This document shows, one piece after another, positions 28,860-37,223 of a stretch of DNA of 64,000 bases (position 1 is its first letter; every line of letters begins with the position of its first letter). The position numbers and the translations under genes are program-made. The notes below the pieces were generated by a model. The model ran no database searches. It was not told the DNA's origin and was given only the letters and a program-made list of their open reading frames with translations. Origin of the DNA: Polyangium sp. y55x31 (GTDB lineage: Bacteria > Myxococcota_A > Polyangia > Polyangiales > Polyangiaceae); contig NZ_JARZHG010000025.1 of assembly GCF_029946505.1 (NCBI RefSeq), positions 105,643-169,642 on the forward strand, given 5' to 3'.

Positions 28860-29420
28860 TTACCGGCAAACGGCCTCCGCCGAGAACGACGCGTCCCAGC
28901 TCTTCGGCACGTCGCACGGCGTGGCATAGACGCAGCACTCGCCCGTCTCCGGGTTCTTCGCGTACGTGAGCGCCTGCACGCAAGCCCCGACGATCTCGCC
29001 CACCCGGGCCTTCGGGCAAGCGCTGTTCACCATGTGAATGCCCTTCGAGGGGAGATTGCCCTTCGAGGGGAGATCCCCCATCGAACCGAAATCACCCTTC
29101 GGGGGGAGCTTGCCAATCGAAGGGTGCTCCTTCGTCACCTCGCCCTTGCCGAGATCCTCCGGCAGCGGCTGCTCGATCTCCTTGCCCTCGATCGATGCGT
29201 GGCCGGCGCCGTTCTCGACCGGTATGAACTCGACGTCGCCCTCCAGCGAGATTCCCTTCCCCTTATCGGGCGCGGGAATCTGGGCATCTCCGCCCTTCTC
29301 GACGCCCGATGCGTTCTCTCGCCCCAGCGCGAGATCCTCATCGTCTCCGACCGAGCAAGCGGCCACGAGGAGGCCGAAGAGAGGCAGCACCGCGGCACGC
29401 GCGACCGTGAATGAACGCAT
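28860..29420 (-). CDS. Small repeat-containing lipoprotein
   Basis: A 186-residue lipoprotein. Of three clustered in-frame ATGs (29435, 29426, 29420) I chose 29420 because GGAGGGA sits 7 bases upstream of it. The signal peptide ends in LLVAACS (lipobox). A hydrophilic middle region carries short degenerate repeats: PSIGKLPPKGDFGSMGDLPSKGNLPSKG. The C-terminal 60 residues contain six Cys (SACPKARVGEIVGACVQAL..., ECCVYATPC, AVCR), probably disulphide-bonded after export. I do not recognise the family. It lies 57 bases upstream of the DUF4180 gene on the same strand. Confidence 0.78.
   Translation of the reverse strand: MRSFTVARAAVLPLFGLLVAACSVGDDEDLALGRENASGVEKGGDAQIPAPDKGKGISLEGDVEFIPVENGAGHASIEGKEIEQPLPEDLGKGEVTKEHPSIGKLPPKGDFGSMGDLPSKGNLPSKGIHMVNSACPKARVGEIVGACVQALTYAKNPETGECCVYATPCDVPKSWDASFSAEAVCR
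29041..29078 (-). repeat. 18-bp tandem repeat inside lipoprotein gene
   Basis: A short direct repeat of about 18 bases (core CCCTTCGAGGGGAGAT on the plus strand) occurs at about 29041 and 29059, with diverged copies to about 29115. It encodes the repeated motif DLPSKG / NLPSKG. Confidence 0.6.
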
Positions 29421-29592
29421 GGGCATTCCCTCCATCCTGGACTTTCTCCGGCTGCCCACGACGGCAGCCGACCCCGCGATTGCAAAGGAGGGACCACGCA
29501 GGCACGCTGAGAAACCCGTGCGCGGCCGCTTGCTCGGACAGAACGGCCTGCGTGCCTTTCCAGACAGGCAGGGTTTTACCAACCGGACGCGC

Positions 29593-30837
29593 TCATCGAA
29601 CCACGAGCGGCAGCGCCTCGAGCCCCCGCACCACCGGCGTCGCCCGCCAGCGCAGCTTTTCGGCCGGCACCGCGAGGCGCAGGTGGGGAAGCTGCGCGAG
29701 GAGCATGTTGATCGCGATCTGGCCCTCCATGCGGGCCAGCGGCGCACCCAGGCAAAAATGAATGCCGTGCCCGAAGGCCAGGTGCCGGTTCGGCTCGCGC
29801 GCGAGATCGAGCTCCTCCGGCCGCGTGAAGTGCGATTCGTCGCGGTTCGCCGACGCGATCACGCAAAGCACCAGCTCCCCGCGCCGGATGCGCGTGCCGT
29901 GCAGCGTGAATTCCTCCTTGGCATAACGCTCGGTCGCGGTCTCCACCGGGTTCGTGAAACGCAAAAGCTCCTCCACCGCGGTCTTGATCCCCTCGGGCCG
30001 GGCGCGCAGCCATTCGCGTTGTTCGGGGTGCGTGAGCAATACGAGCGTGCCGGACGAGATCAGGTTCACCGTGGTCTCGTGGCCGGCGAGCAGCAGCAAG
30101 AGGACCATCGCGACCTGCTCGTCCTCGCTCAGGCGATCGCCGGCCTCCTCGGCCTGGGCCAGCGCGGTCAAGAGGTCGTCCTGCGGATGCCGGCGGCGCT
30201 CTTCGAGCAGATGCCGCACGAAACGAACCAGCGCCCACATGGCCGGGATCATGCGCAGCACGTTGAGCGTGGTGGGCGGGACGAGGGCATTGCGCGACAA
30301 TCGCTGGAAGAGCACGCGATCCCGCGCGGACACGCCGAGAAGCTCCCCGATCACGGTCAGCGGCAAGGGCAACGCGAAATCGCGGACGAGCTCGAACTCG
30401 CCGCGGGCCTTCGCCGCGTGGAGGAGCTCGCCGGCGATCGCCTCGACGCGCGTCCGCACGCGCTCGATACGCGCGGGGGTGAACGCGCGGTGCACGAGCG
30501 CTCGCAGCCGGGCGTGGTTCGGGTCGTCCTGGTCGAGCATGTTATTCTGCAAGGCTCGCAGGAAGGCGGGCATCCACGGCCGCTTCGACAGCTCGGCCGC
30601 GTTTTGCACGCTATCGATGTCCTTCGCCAGCCGCGGGTCCTTGAGCCCCGCGAGCACGTCGTCGTAACGCGTGATCAGAACGCCTTCCAGCCGACCCATC
30701 CGGGCCCGGTACACCGGCGCCGTTTTGCGCAGCTCCGCATAAAACGGGAAAGGGTGGGCCTTGAACGCGGGCTGCGTGATGTCCACGAGCCGGCCGCCGG
30801 GGCGCGGGACGGGGTGCGAGACGGAGATGGTGTTCAT
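29593..30837 (-). CDS. Cytochrome P450
   Basis: A 414-residue soluble class I bacterial P450 monooxygenase. The I-helix oxygen-activation motif is [10 protein letters not shown], the K-helix ExxR is EELLR, and the heme loop is [14 protein letters not shown] with axial ligand Cys362. The N-terminus lacks a membrane anchor. The substrate is unknown; bacterial P450s of this kind hydroxylate small hydrophobic molecules or natural products. Its ATG overlaps the stop of the upstream TetR gene (ATGA, 30834-30837), so the two are translationally coupled and probably controlled by that repressor. No ferredoxin or reductase gene is adjacent, so electrons must come from elsewhere. Confidence 0.96.
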   Translation of the reverse strand: MNTISVSHPVPRPGGRLVDITQPAFKAHPFPFYAELRKTAPVYRARMGRLEGVLITRYDDVLAGLKDPRLAKDIDSVQNAAELSKRPWMPAFLRALQNNMLDQDDPNHARLRALVHRAFTPARIERVRTRVEAIAGELLHAAKARGEFELVRDFALPLPLTVIGELLGVSARDRVLFQRLSRNALVPPTTLNVLRMIPAMWALVRFVRHLLEERRRHPQDDLLTALAQAEEAGDRLSEDEQVAMVLLLLLAGHETTVNLISSGTLVLLTHPEQREWLRARPEGIKTAVEELLRFTNPVETATERYAKEEFTLHGTRIRRGELVLCVIASANRDESHFTRPEELDLAREPNRHLAFGHGIHFCLGAPLARMEGQIAINMLLAQLPHLRLAVPAEKLRWRATPVVRGLEALPLVVR

Positions 30838-31469
30838 CGGCTTGGCTCCTTTTTTTCGAGACCGTCGAAGAGGAAATTCGTCACGACCTCAGGCAGATCC
30901 GCCCATGCATTTTCGAGCGTGGCATCCCCCATCATGCGCAGGACCAGCATCCCGAAGAACGTGCTCGATACCAAGCGCAACGCCAGCGCCGCGTTCATCG
31001 GCCGGACCGCCCCCGCCGCGACCCACTGCTCGAAAATCGGCTCGGCCACCTGGAAACTCGGCTCGATCACCTCGCGCAAGAAACGCTCGCGCAGCTCCGT
31101 GTTCGCGAGGATGTCCGGAAGAACGGCCTGGAACCCGCGCAGGTTGTCGTCCATCACCGAGAGGCGGTGGCGCACGTAGACCTTCATGAATTGCCGGACG
31201 TCGATCTCCCCTTCCAGGCTCTTCGCCAGGTCGCTCCCCCGCCGCTCGCTCTCGTTCACCCGATTGAGGATCCCGAGCAGCAGGTCCGGCTTGTTCTTGA
31301 AATAGATGTAGATGGTGCCGTCCGCGATCCCCGCGTGCCGCGCGATGTCCTTGATGGTCGCGTGGTGAAAACCTTTCTCCGCGAACACCTCCGTCGCCGC
31401 GTCGAGGATCTGGTTGCGCCGCGCATCGACGAGCTGCGCGTGGATGGGATCCCGCTTGTCCGTCACCAT
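30834..31469 (-). CDS. TetR-family repressor of the P450 operon
   Basis: A 211-residue TetR-family regulator. The N-terminal helix-turn-helix domain reads [48 protein letters not shown]. The C-terminal ligand domain is similar in length to the FadR/TetR fatty-acid-responsive group (inference). The stop overlaps the P450 start, giving one transcript. Palindromic half-sites 21-47 bases upstream of the ATG suggest that it represses its own operon, released by a ligand that is plausibly the P450 substrate or product. Confidence 0.95.
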   Translation of the reverse strand: MVTDKRDPIHAQLVDARRNQILDAATEVFAEKGFHHATIKDIARHAGIADGTIYIYFKNKPDLLLGILNRVNESERRGSDLAKSLEGEIDVRQFMKVYVRHRLSVMDDNLRGFQAVLPDILANTELRERFLREVIEPSFQVAEPIFEQWVAAGAVRPMNAALALRLVSSTFFGMLVLRMMGDATLENAWADLPEVVTNFLFDGLEKKEPSR

Positions 31470-31489
31470 GGGCCCTCGGATGAAGCGTT

Positions 31490-31516
31490 GTTCAGTTCGA
31501 TGAACGGCGGTTCATC
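31490..31516. promoter_or_regulatory. Candidate TetR operator
   Basis: A perfect inverted repeat, GATGAAC-GGCG-GTTCATC, covers 31499-31516, just upstream of the TetR ATG at 31469. A third half-site, GTTCA at 31490-31494, pairs with TGAAC at 31501-31505, so half-sites are spaced about 9-11 bases apart. An imperfect TGAAG at 31481 may be a fourth. Size, symmetry and position fit an autoregulatory TetR operator. Confidence 0.7.
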
Positions 31517-31626
31517 GGGCAGGATGAGCCTGGAACGCGGGGCTGTCAAGCGACTTGACGCCCACGCGGCGCGTCACGGACACTGCCGGCGCGGCGGCGC
31601 TCTGGAGTGCCGCGCGGAGGACTTCG

Positions 31627-32046
31627 GTGGCGGAGCAAGACGACGAGCCGGTGGGTTGGGAGGCGGTCCTCGGGGAATCGCTGGCGCGGGAGCTCCGCGA
31701 ACAGGGGCGCACCACGCCGCTGCCGCCGTGGCTCCGGTATCCGGAGATCCCGCGATACTCCATTCACTGGCGGATGGGCGCCGGCGAGAGTTACCTGATG
31801 GCGTGGTGGCAATGGGCCGAAGGTCGCGGTGCCGAGGAGAAGACGGCCTACTTCCGCGAATTCGCGCCCATCCAGATCGAATGGGTCGATTGGGTCGGCA
31901 TGCAGATCCGGGACGACCTCGAGGACGACGAAAACGCCTCGTTCGACGACCTCATCCGCAAATACGGCGAGGCCATCGCGGACCTCGGTCTTTACGACGT
32001 CGCGGCCTTTCAGGCTTACCTGAAGGGGGACGAAAAGAGCGAGTGA
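31627..32046 (+). CDS. Hypothetical protein, small acidic
   Basis: A 139-residue protein. The GTG at 31627 is preferred because GGAGG (31616-31620) lies 6 bases upstream. I do not recognise the family. It is acidic and Trp-rich in the middle: WLRYPEIPRYSIHWRMGAGESYLMAWWQWAEG, then FAPIQIEWVDWVGMQIRDDLEDDE. No signal peptide. It is divergent from the TetR-P450 operon and shares the intergenic region that holds the operator, so it might be co-regulated (inference). Confidence 0.72.
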   Translation: MAEQDDEPVGWEAVLGESLARELREQGRTTPLPPWLRYPEIPRYSIHWRMGAGESYLMAWWQWAEGRGAEEKTAYFREFAPIQIEWVDWVGMQIRDDLEDDENASFDDLIRKYGEAIADLGLYDVAAFQAYLKGDEKSE

Positions 32047-32294
32047 CGGCGCCGGTCAGACGACCTCGTGCACCTCGAACGTCACCACGCCGTTTTCGAG
32101 TTTGCCCTTCGTCACGGCCTGGATCCGGGAGCGAAATCGACTCGCCCATGACGACCGTGATTCCGATTACATATCGGGCGATGCCGATCGCGATCTCCCG
32201 TCCGACCGACGACGCTTTTATACGAAAAATCGATAGCTAGCAAGCGTTTTCGGCATGCCCTATGCAACCTCGCCGGAAGGAGAGGTCTTCGAAC

Positions 32295-33047
32295 ATGAGC
32301 GCACTCATCCGCAAAACGCACCTTGGCGGCAGCATCGAGATGCACGTGGACATCCACGGCGAGGGCGAGCCGCTCGTCCTCCTGCACGGCTTCCTCGGCT
32401 GCGGCCGCGATTTTCGTCATCTCGGCGAAACCCTCCACGAGGGGTTCCGCGCCATCGTCCCCGATCTACCGGGCCACGGCCTTTCGGGAAACCCCCGCGG
32501 CACGTTCGTGTTCCGGGAGGTCGCCCGCGACATGTACGCGCTTCTCGACGAGCTCGGCATCGATCGATTCCGCGCGATTGGCCTCAGCGGGGGCGCCTGC
32601 GTGCTTTTGCACATGGCGACGCAGCAGCCGCGCCGCGTCGAGGCGATGGTGATCGCCGCGGCGACGCCGTACTTTCCGGAGCAGGCGCGCGCCGCCATGC
32701 GGCAGCTCACCGTGGAAAGCAGGTCCGAGGAAGAATGGCGCGAGATGCGCGAGCGGCACGCGCGCGGCGACGAGCAAATCGTGGCGCTCTGGGAGCAGGG
32801 CCGCGCGTTCGCCGATCGTCACGACGACATGAACTTTACGCCGCCGTACCTCGCGACGATCACGGCGCGGACGCTGATCGTCTACGGCGACCGTGATCAT
32901 CTTTATCCAGTCGAGCTTGCCCTCGAAATGTACCGAGCGATCCCCGACGCACGCCTCTGGGTCGTACCGGGCGCCGGTCACGGCGCGGCCTTCGAGGAGC
33001 GAGAGCAATTCGTCCGCGTGGCGAGGAGCTTTTTGAGCACGCACTAA
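32295..33047 (+). CDS. Alpha/beta-hydrolase
   Basis: A 250-residue alpha/beta-hydrolase. The ATG at 32295 has GGAAGGAGAGG (32274-32284) upstream; an ATG at 32262 is also in frame. Visible elements: the oxyanion region LVLLHGFLGCGRDF; the nucleophile elbow GLSGGA, with Ser in a G-x-S-x-G setting; the acid in VYGDRDHLYP; and the catalytic His in GAGHGAAFE. A cap of helices sits at about 125-190. The substrate is unknown. The stop is 4 bases from the stop of the convergent histidine kinase gene. Confidence 0.92.
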   Translation: MSALIRKTHLGGSIEMHVDIHGEGEPLVLLHGFLGCGRDFRHLGETLHEGFRAIVPDLPGHGLSGNPRGTFVFREVARDMYALLDELGIDRFRAIGLSGGACVLLHMATQQPRRVEAMVIAAATPYFPEQARAAMRQLTVESRSEEEWREMRERHARGDEQIVALWEQGRAFADRHDDMNFTPPYLATITARTLIVYGDRDHLYPVELALEMYRAIPDARLWVVPGAGHGAAFEEREQFVRVARSFLSTH

Positions 33048-33051
33048 CCGC

Positions 33052-35217
33052 TCAGGAACGACCCGTGTCCTGCCGGGAGCGAGAGTGCTTCGGGATCAAG
33101 ACCTTGTGAACCCCGGTCACGTCGGGATGGATGCTCTTGAAGATGCCCGTGGCGAGCTCGCGTGAATTTGGCGTGCCGTCCATGACCAGCAATTGCACGT
33201 CGTCGAGCCGCGGCGCGGGCGACGCCTCCACGACGGTGACCTCCGGGGCCTTTTCGACGCGCAAGGGCAGCTCGACCGTGAACGTCGCGCCGAGCCCCTT
33301 CCCCGGGCTCTCCGCGACCACGGCGCCGCCATGCGCCTCCACGAGATAACGCACGATCGAGAGCCCGAGGCCGAGCCCGCCATGGCTGCGGGTCGACGAG
33401 CTGTCGCCTTGCCGGAACCGTTCGAAGACGTGCGGCAAGGTGGTGGGCGAAATCCCCACGCCGTCGTCCTTCACCCAGAAGATCACCTTGTCGCCGCGGC
33501 GGCAGCCAATTTCCACCGACCCGCCCGGCGGCGTGAATTTGAGCGCATTGCCGAGCAGGTTCTCGATGACCTGACGAAGCCTGAGATCGTCGCCGAGGAC
33601 GGGGAGCGGGCCGCTCGTCTCGAGGGCGGTTTCGAGGCGAATCCCCTTCGCCTCCGCGACGTTTCGCATCGCCCGGACGGCCTGCGTGAGCGGCTGCAAG
33701 AGGTCGAGGTTCATGAAGTCGAGCTGGAGCGTGCCCGCGATCATGCTCGTCGTGTCCATCAGGTCCTCGATGAGGCGCGCCTGCGTCTGCGCATTGCGCT
33801 CGATGGTCTCGAGGGCCTTGCCGCGGCTCGCCTCCGGCACCGAGTCGCGCCGCAGAATGCCGGTCCAGCCGAGGATCGCCGTGAGCGGCGTGCGGAGCTC
33901 GTGCGAGATGACGGCCAAGAATTCGTCCTTCAGCCGGCTCGCCTCCTGCACCGCCCGATAAAGCCTGGCGCGGTCGAGCGCCATGCCCGCCCGCCGCGCG
34001 AGCTCCTCGGCGAGGGCGCGCTCCGATTCCGCCACGAATCGCCCGGGCGCGCCGCCGAGCAGCGTCAGGTGGCCGAGCGCATGCCCCTGAATCACGAGGG
34101 GCACGACGAGGAGCGAATGAACGCCGCGGCCTTCGAGCTCGCGGCGCGTGGGCAGGTCGAGATCGCCGAAGCCGAGCGCGCGCCCGGGCGAGACGAGGTC
34201 GAGCAGGTCCTCCGCGAACGCGGCCCCGCGCCCGAGCGCCGCGAGGCAATATCGCGCGCCGGCCTCCTCCACGTGAATCGTGCACCCCTCGACGAACGAC
34301 GGCACGAGCAGCCTCGCCATGGCCGCGAACGTGCTCTCGTACTCCAGCGACGAGCCGAGAATGCCGCTCACCTCGGCGAGGAGCCGCTGCGCTTCCTCGG
34401 ACCTTCGCCGCGCGGTGATGTCCCGCGAGATACCCACGATGCCGATGACCCGGCCCTCCTCGTCGTACCAGGGCCCCTTCGTCGATTGCCAGTACCGCGT
34501 CGAGCCATGGCAGGTGGTCGACGAGCATTCGTAGATCGTCGTGCGCCGCGTATCGATGGTCTCCCGGTCGCGCCGGGCGATCTCCACGGCGTCGTCCTGC
34601 GAAAAGAGCGCCTTGTCGTCCTTGCCCACGACGTCCTCGGGCACGAGGCCGAAGACCCGCGCCCCCGCCGAGTTGATCATCACGTACCGGAGGTTCAGAT
34701 CTTTCACGAAGACACAATCGTGCGTCCCCTCCGTGACCGCGCGGAGCAGCTCCCGGCTGAGCCGCAGCGCCGAGAGCTCTGCCTCCTCCGCGAGGACCCG
34801 CGCGAGCGCCGGGGCGCAATGCATGGCCAGCCGGGACAAACGTGTTTTCGTGGTGGCTTCCCGGCGCAAACCCTGGAAAGCGACGACGCCGAGCACTCTG
34901 TCTCCGACGGCGAGCCGGACGGCCCACCCGTCACACCCCGCAATGCGCACCCGCGTCGGCCCCGGCGTGGAGAGCGCGACGGCGAGCCCACGCGGCGCCG
35001 GATCGTTCGTGCCGGGGACGGAAAGCTCGTCGGCCACGAGGACGGCCAGCAGGCCGGACGTAGCGTCGAGCGCCCGCGCGCCCTCCGCGGCGACCGCGGC
35101 GGCGACCTCCTTCGATCTCCGGCACGCGTGCAGAGCAAACACGAAGGGCGCGAGGGCGGAGTCGGCCCCCGAATTCCAGCGTTTGCCGCGACCGCGTGAA
35201 TTCCTGGGTGAAGGCAA
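33052..35217 (-). CDS. GAF/PAS histidine kinase with truncated receiver-like tail
   Basis: About 721 residues from a TTG at 35217 (an in-frame TGA lies 12 bases upstream of it; a later start is possible). Order: a GAF-like N-terminal region; a PAS domain (about 155-290) ending IVGISRDITARRR; a second GAF domain (about 295-430); HisKA with FLAVISHELRTPLTAILGW; HATPase with VIENLLGNALKFTPPGG, VKDDGVGISP, VFERFRQ and GLGLGLSIVRYL. The last 40 residues (VQLLVMDGTPNSRELATGIF) resemble the first strand and helix of a receiver domain. They stop before any phosphoacceptor Asp. It is soluble and orphan, with no adjacent regulator other than the TetR gene 170 bases upstream. Confidence 0.9.
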   Translation of the reverse strand: MPSPRNSRGRGKRWNSGADSALAPFVFALHACRRSKEVAAAVAAEGARALDATSGLLAVLVADELSVPGTNDPAPRGLAVALSTPGPTRVRIAGCDGWAVRLAVGDRVLGVVAFQGLRREATTKTRLSRLAMHCAPALARVLAEEAELSALRLSRELLRAVTEGTHDCVFVKDLNLRYVMINSAGARVFGLVPEDVVGKDDKALFSQDDAVEIARRDRETIDTRRTTIYECSSTTCHGSTRYWQSTKGPWYDEEGRVIGIVGISRDITARRRSEEAQRLLAEVSGILGSSLEYESTFAAMARLLVPSFVEGCTIHVEEAGARYCLAALGRGAAFAEDLLDLVSPGRALGFGDLDLPTRRELEGRGVHSLLVVPLVIQGHALGHLTLLGGAPGRFVAESERALAEELARRAGMALDRARLYRAVQEASRLKDEFLAVISHELRTPLTAILGWTGILRRDSVPEASRGKALETIERNAQTQARLIEDLMDTTSMIAGTLQLDFMNLDLLQPLTQAVRAMRNVAEAKGIRLETALETSGPLPVLGDDLRLRQVIENLLGNALKFTPPGGSVEIGCRRGDKVIFWVKDDGVGISPTTLPHVFERFRQGDSSSTRSHGGLGLGLSIVRYLVEAHGGAVVAESPGKGLGATFTVELPLRVEKAPEVTVVEASPAPRLDDVQLLVMDGTPNSRELATGIFKSIHPDVTGVHKVLIPKHSRSRQDTGRS

Positions 35218-35386
35218 CGATAGATGTTGTCAGAAGACGGATTTCCCTTCGAGCCGGCCGAACCCTGATTGTCGAATCCGGCGTCGCCCGATGAATACAG
35301 TCCTCCAGGAAGGACGGCGACGGGCCTCGCGTCACGCTCGTGCGGCTACGAGGGCCGCTGTCCGATGTGTCCCCGTCGTCCGAGGC

Positions 35387-36067
35387 TCACGACGCGCGGC
35401 ACATGCCGGCGAGGAGCGCAGCGAACGAGGATTCGAGCTCGCCATAAAAATCGACGCGCAGCGGAGCCATCTTCGGCGCGGCGAGCACCTTTTTCATGGC
35501 CCCGACCGGGTGCCCCATCGGCCAGAGGCCCGAGACGAGCGCGCCGAGCCGCAGGATCGCCCGCAACCCACCGCCCTCCGGCAAGCCCGGGAGCGCCGCC
35601 TCGAACGCCGCGCCCGCGATGACGATATGGTCGAGCATCCACCGCTTGGAGTCACGCGCCGCCTCGAAGGAGAGGTTTTGCTCGATGTCGCAAGAATTGC
35701 TCGCCAGGAGCCGCAACATCGGCTCGCGCGGCGCGAGCGTGCGCACGACGAGCGCGGCCACGTCGTCCGGCGAGGTATCGCGGGGGAGGCCCCGGAGCAG
35801 GGGCATGATCTCGTCGAACCATGCGCCGAGCCCCTGGAGGAAGAGCGCCTGGAAGACTTCTTCCTTCGTGGCGAAATATCGATAGACGCTGCCCTTCGCG
35901 AGCCCGGCGCGCTCGGCGACCTCGCCGATCGAGATGTCGTCGATCGAGCGCTCCCGGAAGAGCTCCGCGGCGGCCCCGAGGATCGCCTCGCGGCGCTGCT
36001 CCTTTTGCTCGGCGCTGTGCGCCCTCTGCCATCCCTCGCCCGCCTGGGCCTTGCTCGTGCTGCGCAT
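35387..36067 (-). CDS. TetR-family regulator
   Basis: A 226-residue TetR-family regulator. The DNA-binding domain reads RREAILGAAAELFRERSIDDISIGEVAERAGLAKGSVYRYFATKEEVFQAL. The ligand-binding half (WFDEIMPLLRGLPRD...) is diverged. Upstream of the ATG, a 4-base inverted repeat TTAC-N6-GTAA (36071-36084) within CTTAC...GTAAG could be its own operator. The nearest candidate target is the divergent FHA gene 102 bases away, or the gene itself. No enzyme gene is co-transcribed. Confidence 0.93.
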   Translation of the reverse strand: MRSTSKAQAGEGWQRAHSAEQKEQRREAILGAAAELFRERSIDDISIGEVAERAGLAKGSVYRYFATKEEVFQALFLQGLGAWFDEIMPLLRGLPRDTSPDDVAALVVRTLAPREPMLRLLASNSCDIEQNLSFEAARDSKRWMLDHIVIAGAAFEAALPGLPEGGGLRAILRLGALVSGLWPMGHPVGAMKKVLAAPKMAPLRVDFYGELESSFAALLAGMCRAS

Positions 36068-36169
36068 GTCTTACAACAACGTAACGGATCCGCGGTCGTA
36101 AGCGACGGTCGATCCGCCGTCAAGCGCGGAAGGGACCATGGTCATTGATGCACGTGGTAACCTCGACGC

Positions 36170-36544
36170 ATGGCCACGTCGTTTGCGCTCGTCATCCTCG
36201 ACGGGCTGCCCGAGGAGATCGGGCGCATCATCCCGCTCCGCGAGGGCGCCCAGGTCTTCGGACGCACGGAAGGCGCCGATATCCGCCTCCGGTCGGATAC
36301 CGTGTCGCGGCGGCACGCGCGGATCACCGTGGAGGAAGGGCGCGTCACGATCGAGGACGTCGCGAGCACCTCGGGCACGTTCGTGAACGAAGAGCTCGTC
36401 AGGGCGCGGGAGATCCTGCCAGGCGCGCGAATCCGGATCGGCCGGATCGACTTCGAGCTCGTGCGCGCCGAGGACGCCGAAGCGCGGAGCCTCGCGGCCA
36501 CCGGGCGGGGCCACGAGGACGGCTCGACGTCAGCGAATGATTGA
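36170..36544 (+). CDS. FHA-domain protein
   Basis: A 124-residue protein made of one forkhead-associated domain, which binds phosphothreonine. Conserved elements: the Gly-Arg pair in QVFGRTEGADIRL, SRRHARI (Ser and His that shape the binding site), and STSGTFVNEELV. Strand ...IRIGRIDFELV closes the fold. A short charged tail follows. FHA proteins in myxobacteria act downstream of Hanks-type Ser/Thr kinases such as the one at 47371 (inference; no direct link in sequence). The gene is convergent with 36565-37146. Confidence 0.92.
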   Translation: MATSFALVILDGLPEEIGRIIPLREGAQVFGRTEGADIRLRSDTVSRRHARITVEEGRVTIEDVASTSGTFVNEELVRAREILPGARIRIGRIDFELVRAEDAEARSLAATGRGHEDGSTSAND

Positions 36545-36564
36545 CTCGGACAAACCGCCCCGCG

Positions 36565-37146
36565 TCAGGCTTTCTTCGGGCCGGTCACCGGGACGAACGA
36601 GCCATGCTGCACGCGGTCGGCGCCGGGCTTCGGGAGCGCGCCGGGCAGCACCGTGATCTTGGCCTCGCCCACGATTTGACCACGCGAGGCGACCCACTCG
36701 TTGCGCTCCTCGATCCACGCCGTGCACGCCGCGCGCACCTCGTCCGAGATGCCGCGCGGATCGTCCGGATCGGCGAGCTGAAGGCCCGTGTCGTAGCGGA
36801 AACGAACCTCCATCGGGCGGTTCGGATCGAGGTTCTTCTGCGCCTCCCGATGCGCCGCGCGTGCCGCCTCGTTCTCCTTCTCGCGCGCGAGCGCCTGCGC
36901 CTCGGCGGCCTTCTCACGCGCCTCGGTGAGGGCCTTCTCGGCCGCCTGCTCCTCCGCATCGAGCGGGCGCATCGCGGCCTTCAGGCGGTCGTTCTGTTCG
37001 CGCGAGAGGCCTTCGAAGACCACGCCGAGCACATCGGTGAAGCGCGGGCGCTCGCGGAGCCACGCCACCGTCGCCTCCTCGTCCGGAAACTCCTGGAAAG
37101 ACGTCTCGCCGGTCTTCAGGTTTTCGAGCTTGAGCATGATCTTCAT
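36565..37146 (-). CDS. Hypothetical coiled-coil protein
   Basis: A 193-residue cytoplasmic protein of unknown family. The ATG at 37146 is preferred because the first strand (IMLKLENLKTGETSFQEFPDE) starts there. The middle, about residues 55-110, is a charged helical segment (EEQAAEKALTEAREKAAEAQALAREKENEAARAAHREAQ), probably a coiled coil. The C-terminal part (MEVRFRYDTGLQLADPDDP..., WIEERNEWVASRG) looks globular. It ends 20 bases from the FHA stop in convergent orientation. Confidence 0.78.
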   Translation of the reverse strand: MKIMLKLENLKTGETSFQEFPDEEATVAWLRERPRFTDVLGVVFEGLSREQNDRLKAAMRPLDAEEQAAEKALTEAREKAAEAQALAREKENEAARAAHREAQKNLDPNRPMEVRFRYDTGLQLADPDDPRGISDEVRAACTAWIEERNEWVASRGQIVGEAKITVLPGALPKPGADRVQHGSFVPVTGPKKA

Positions 37147-37223
37147 GGCCCGCATCATCGCCGGGCTCGAAGCGCAAGGCAAGGGCATGCACCTTGCTGT
37201 CCGCGGGCCGAGGAGACGCTCCG

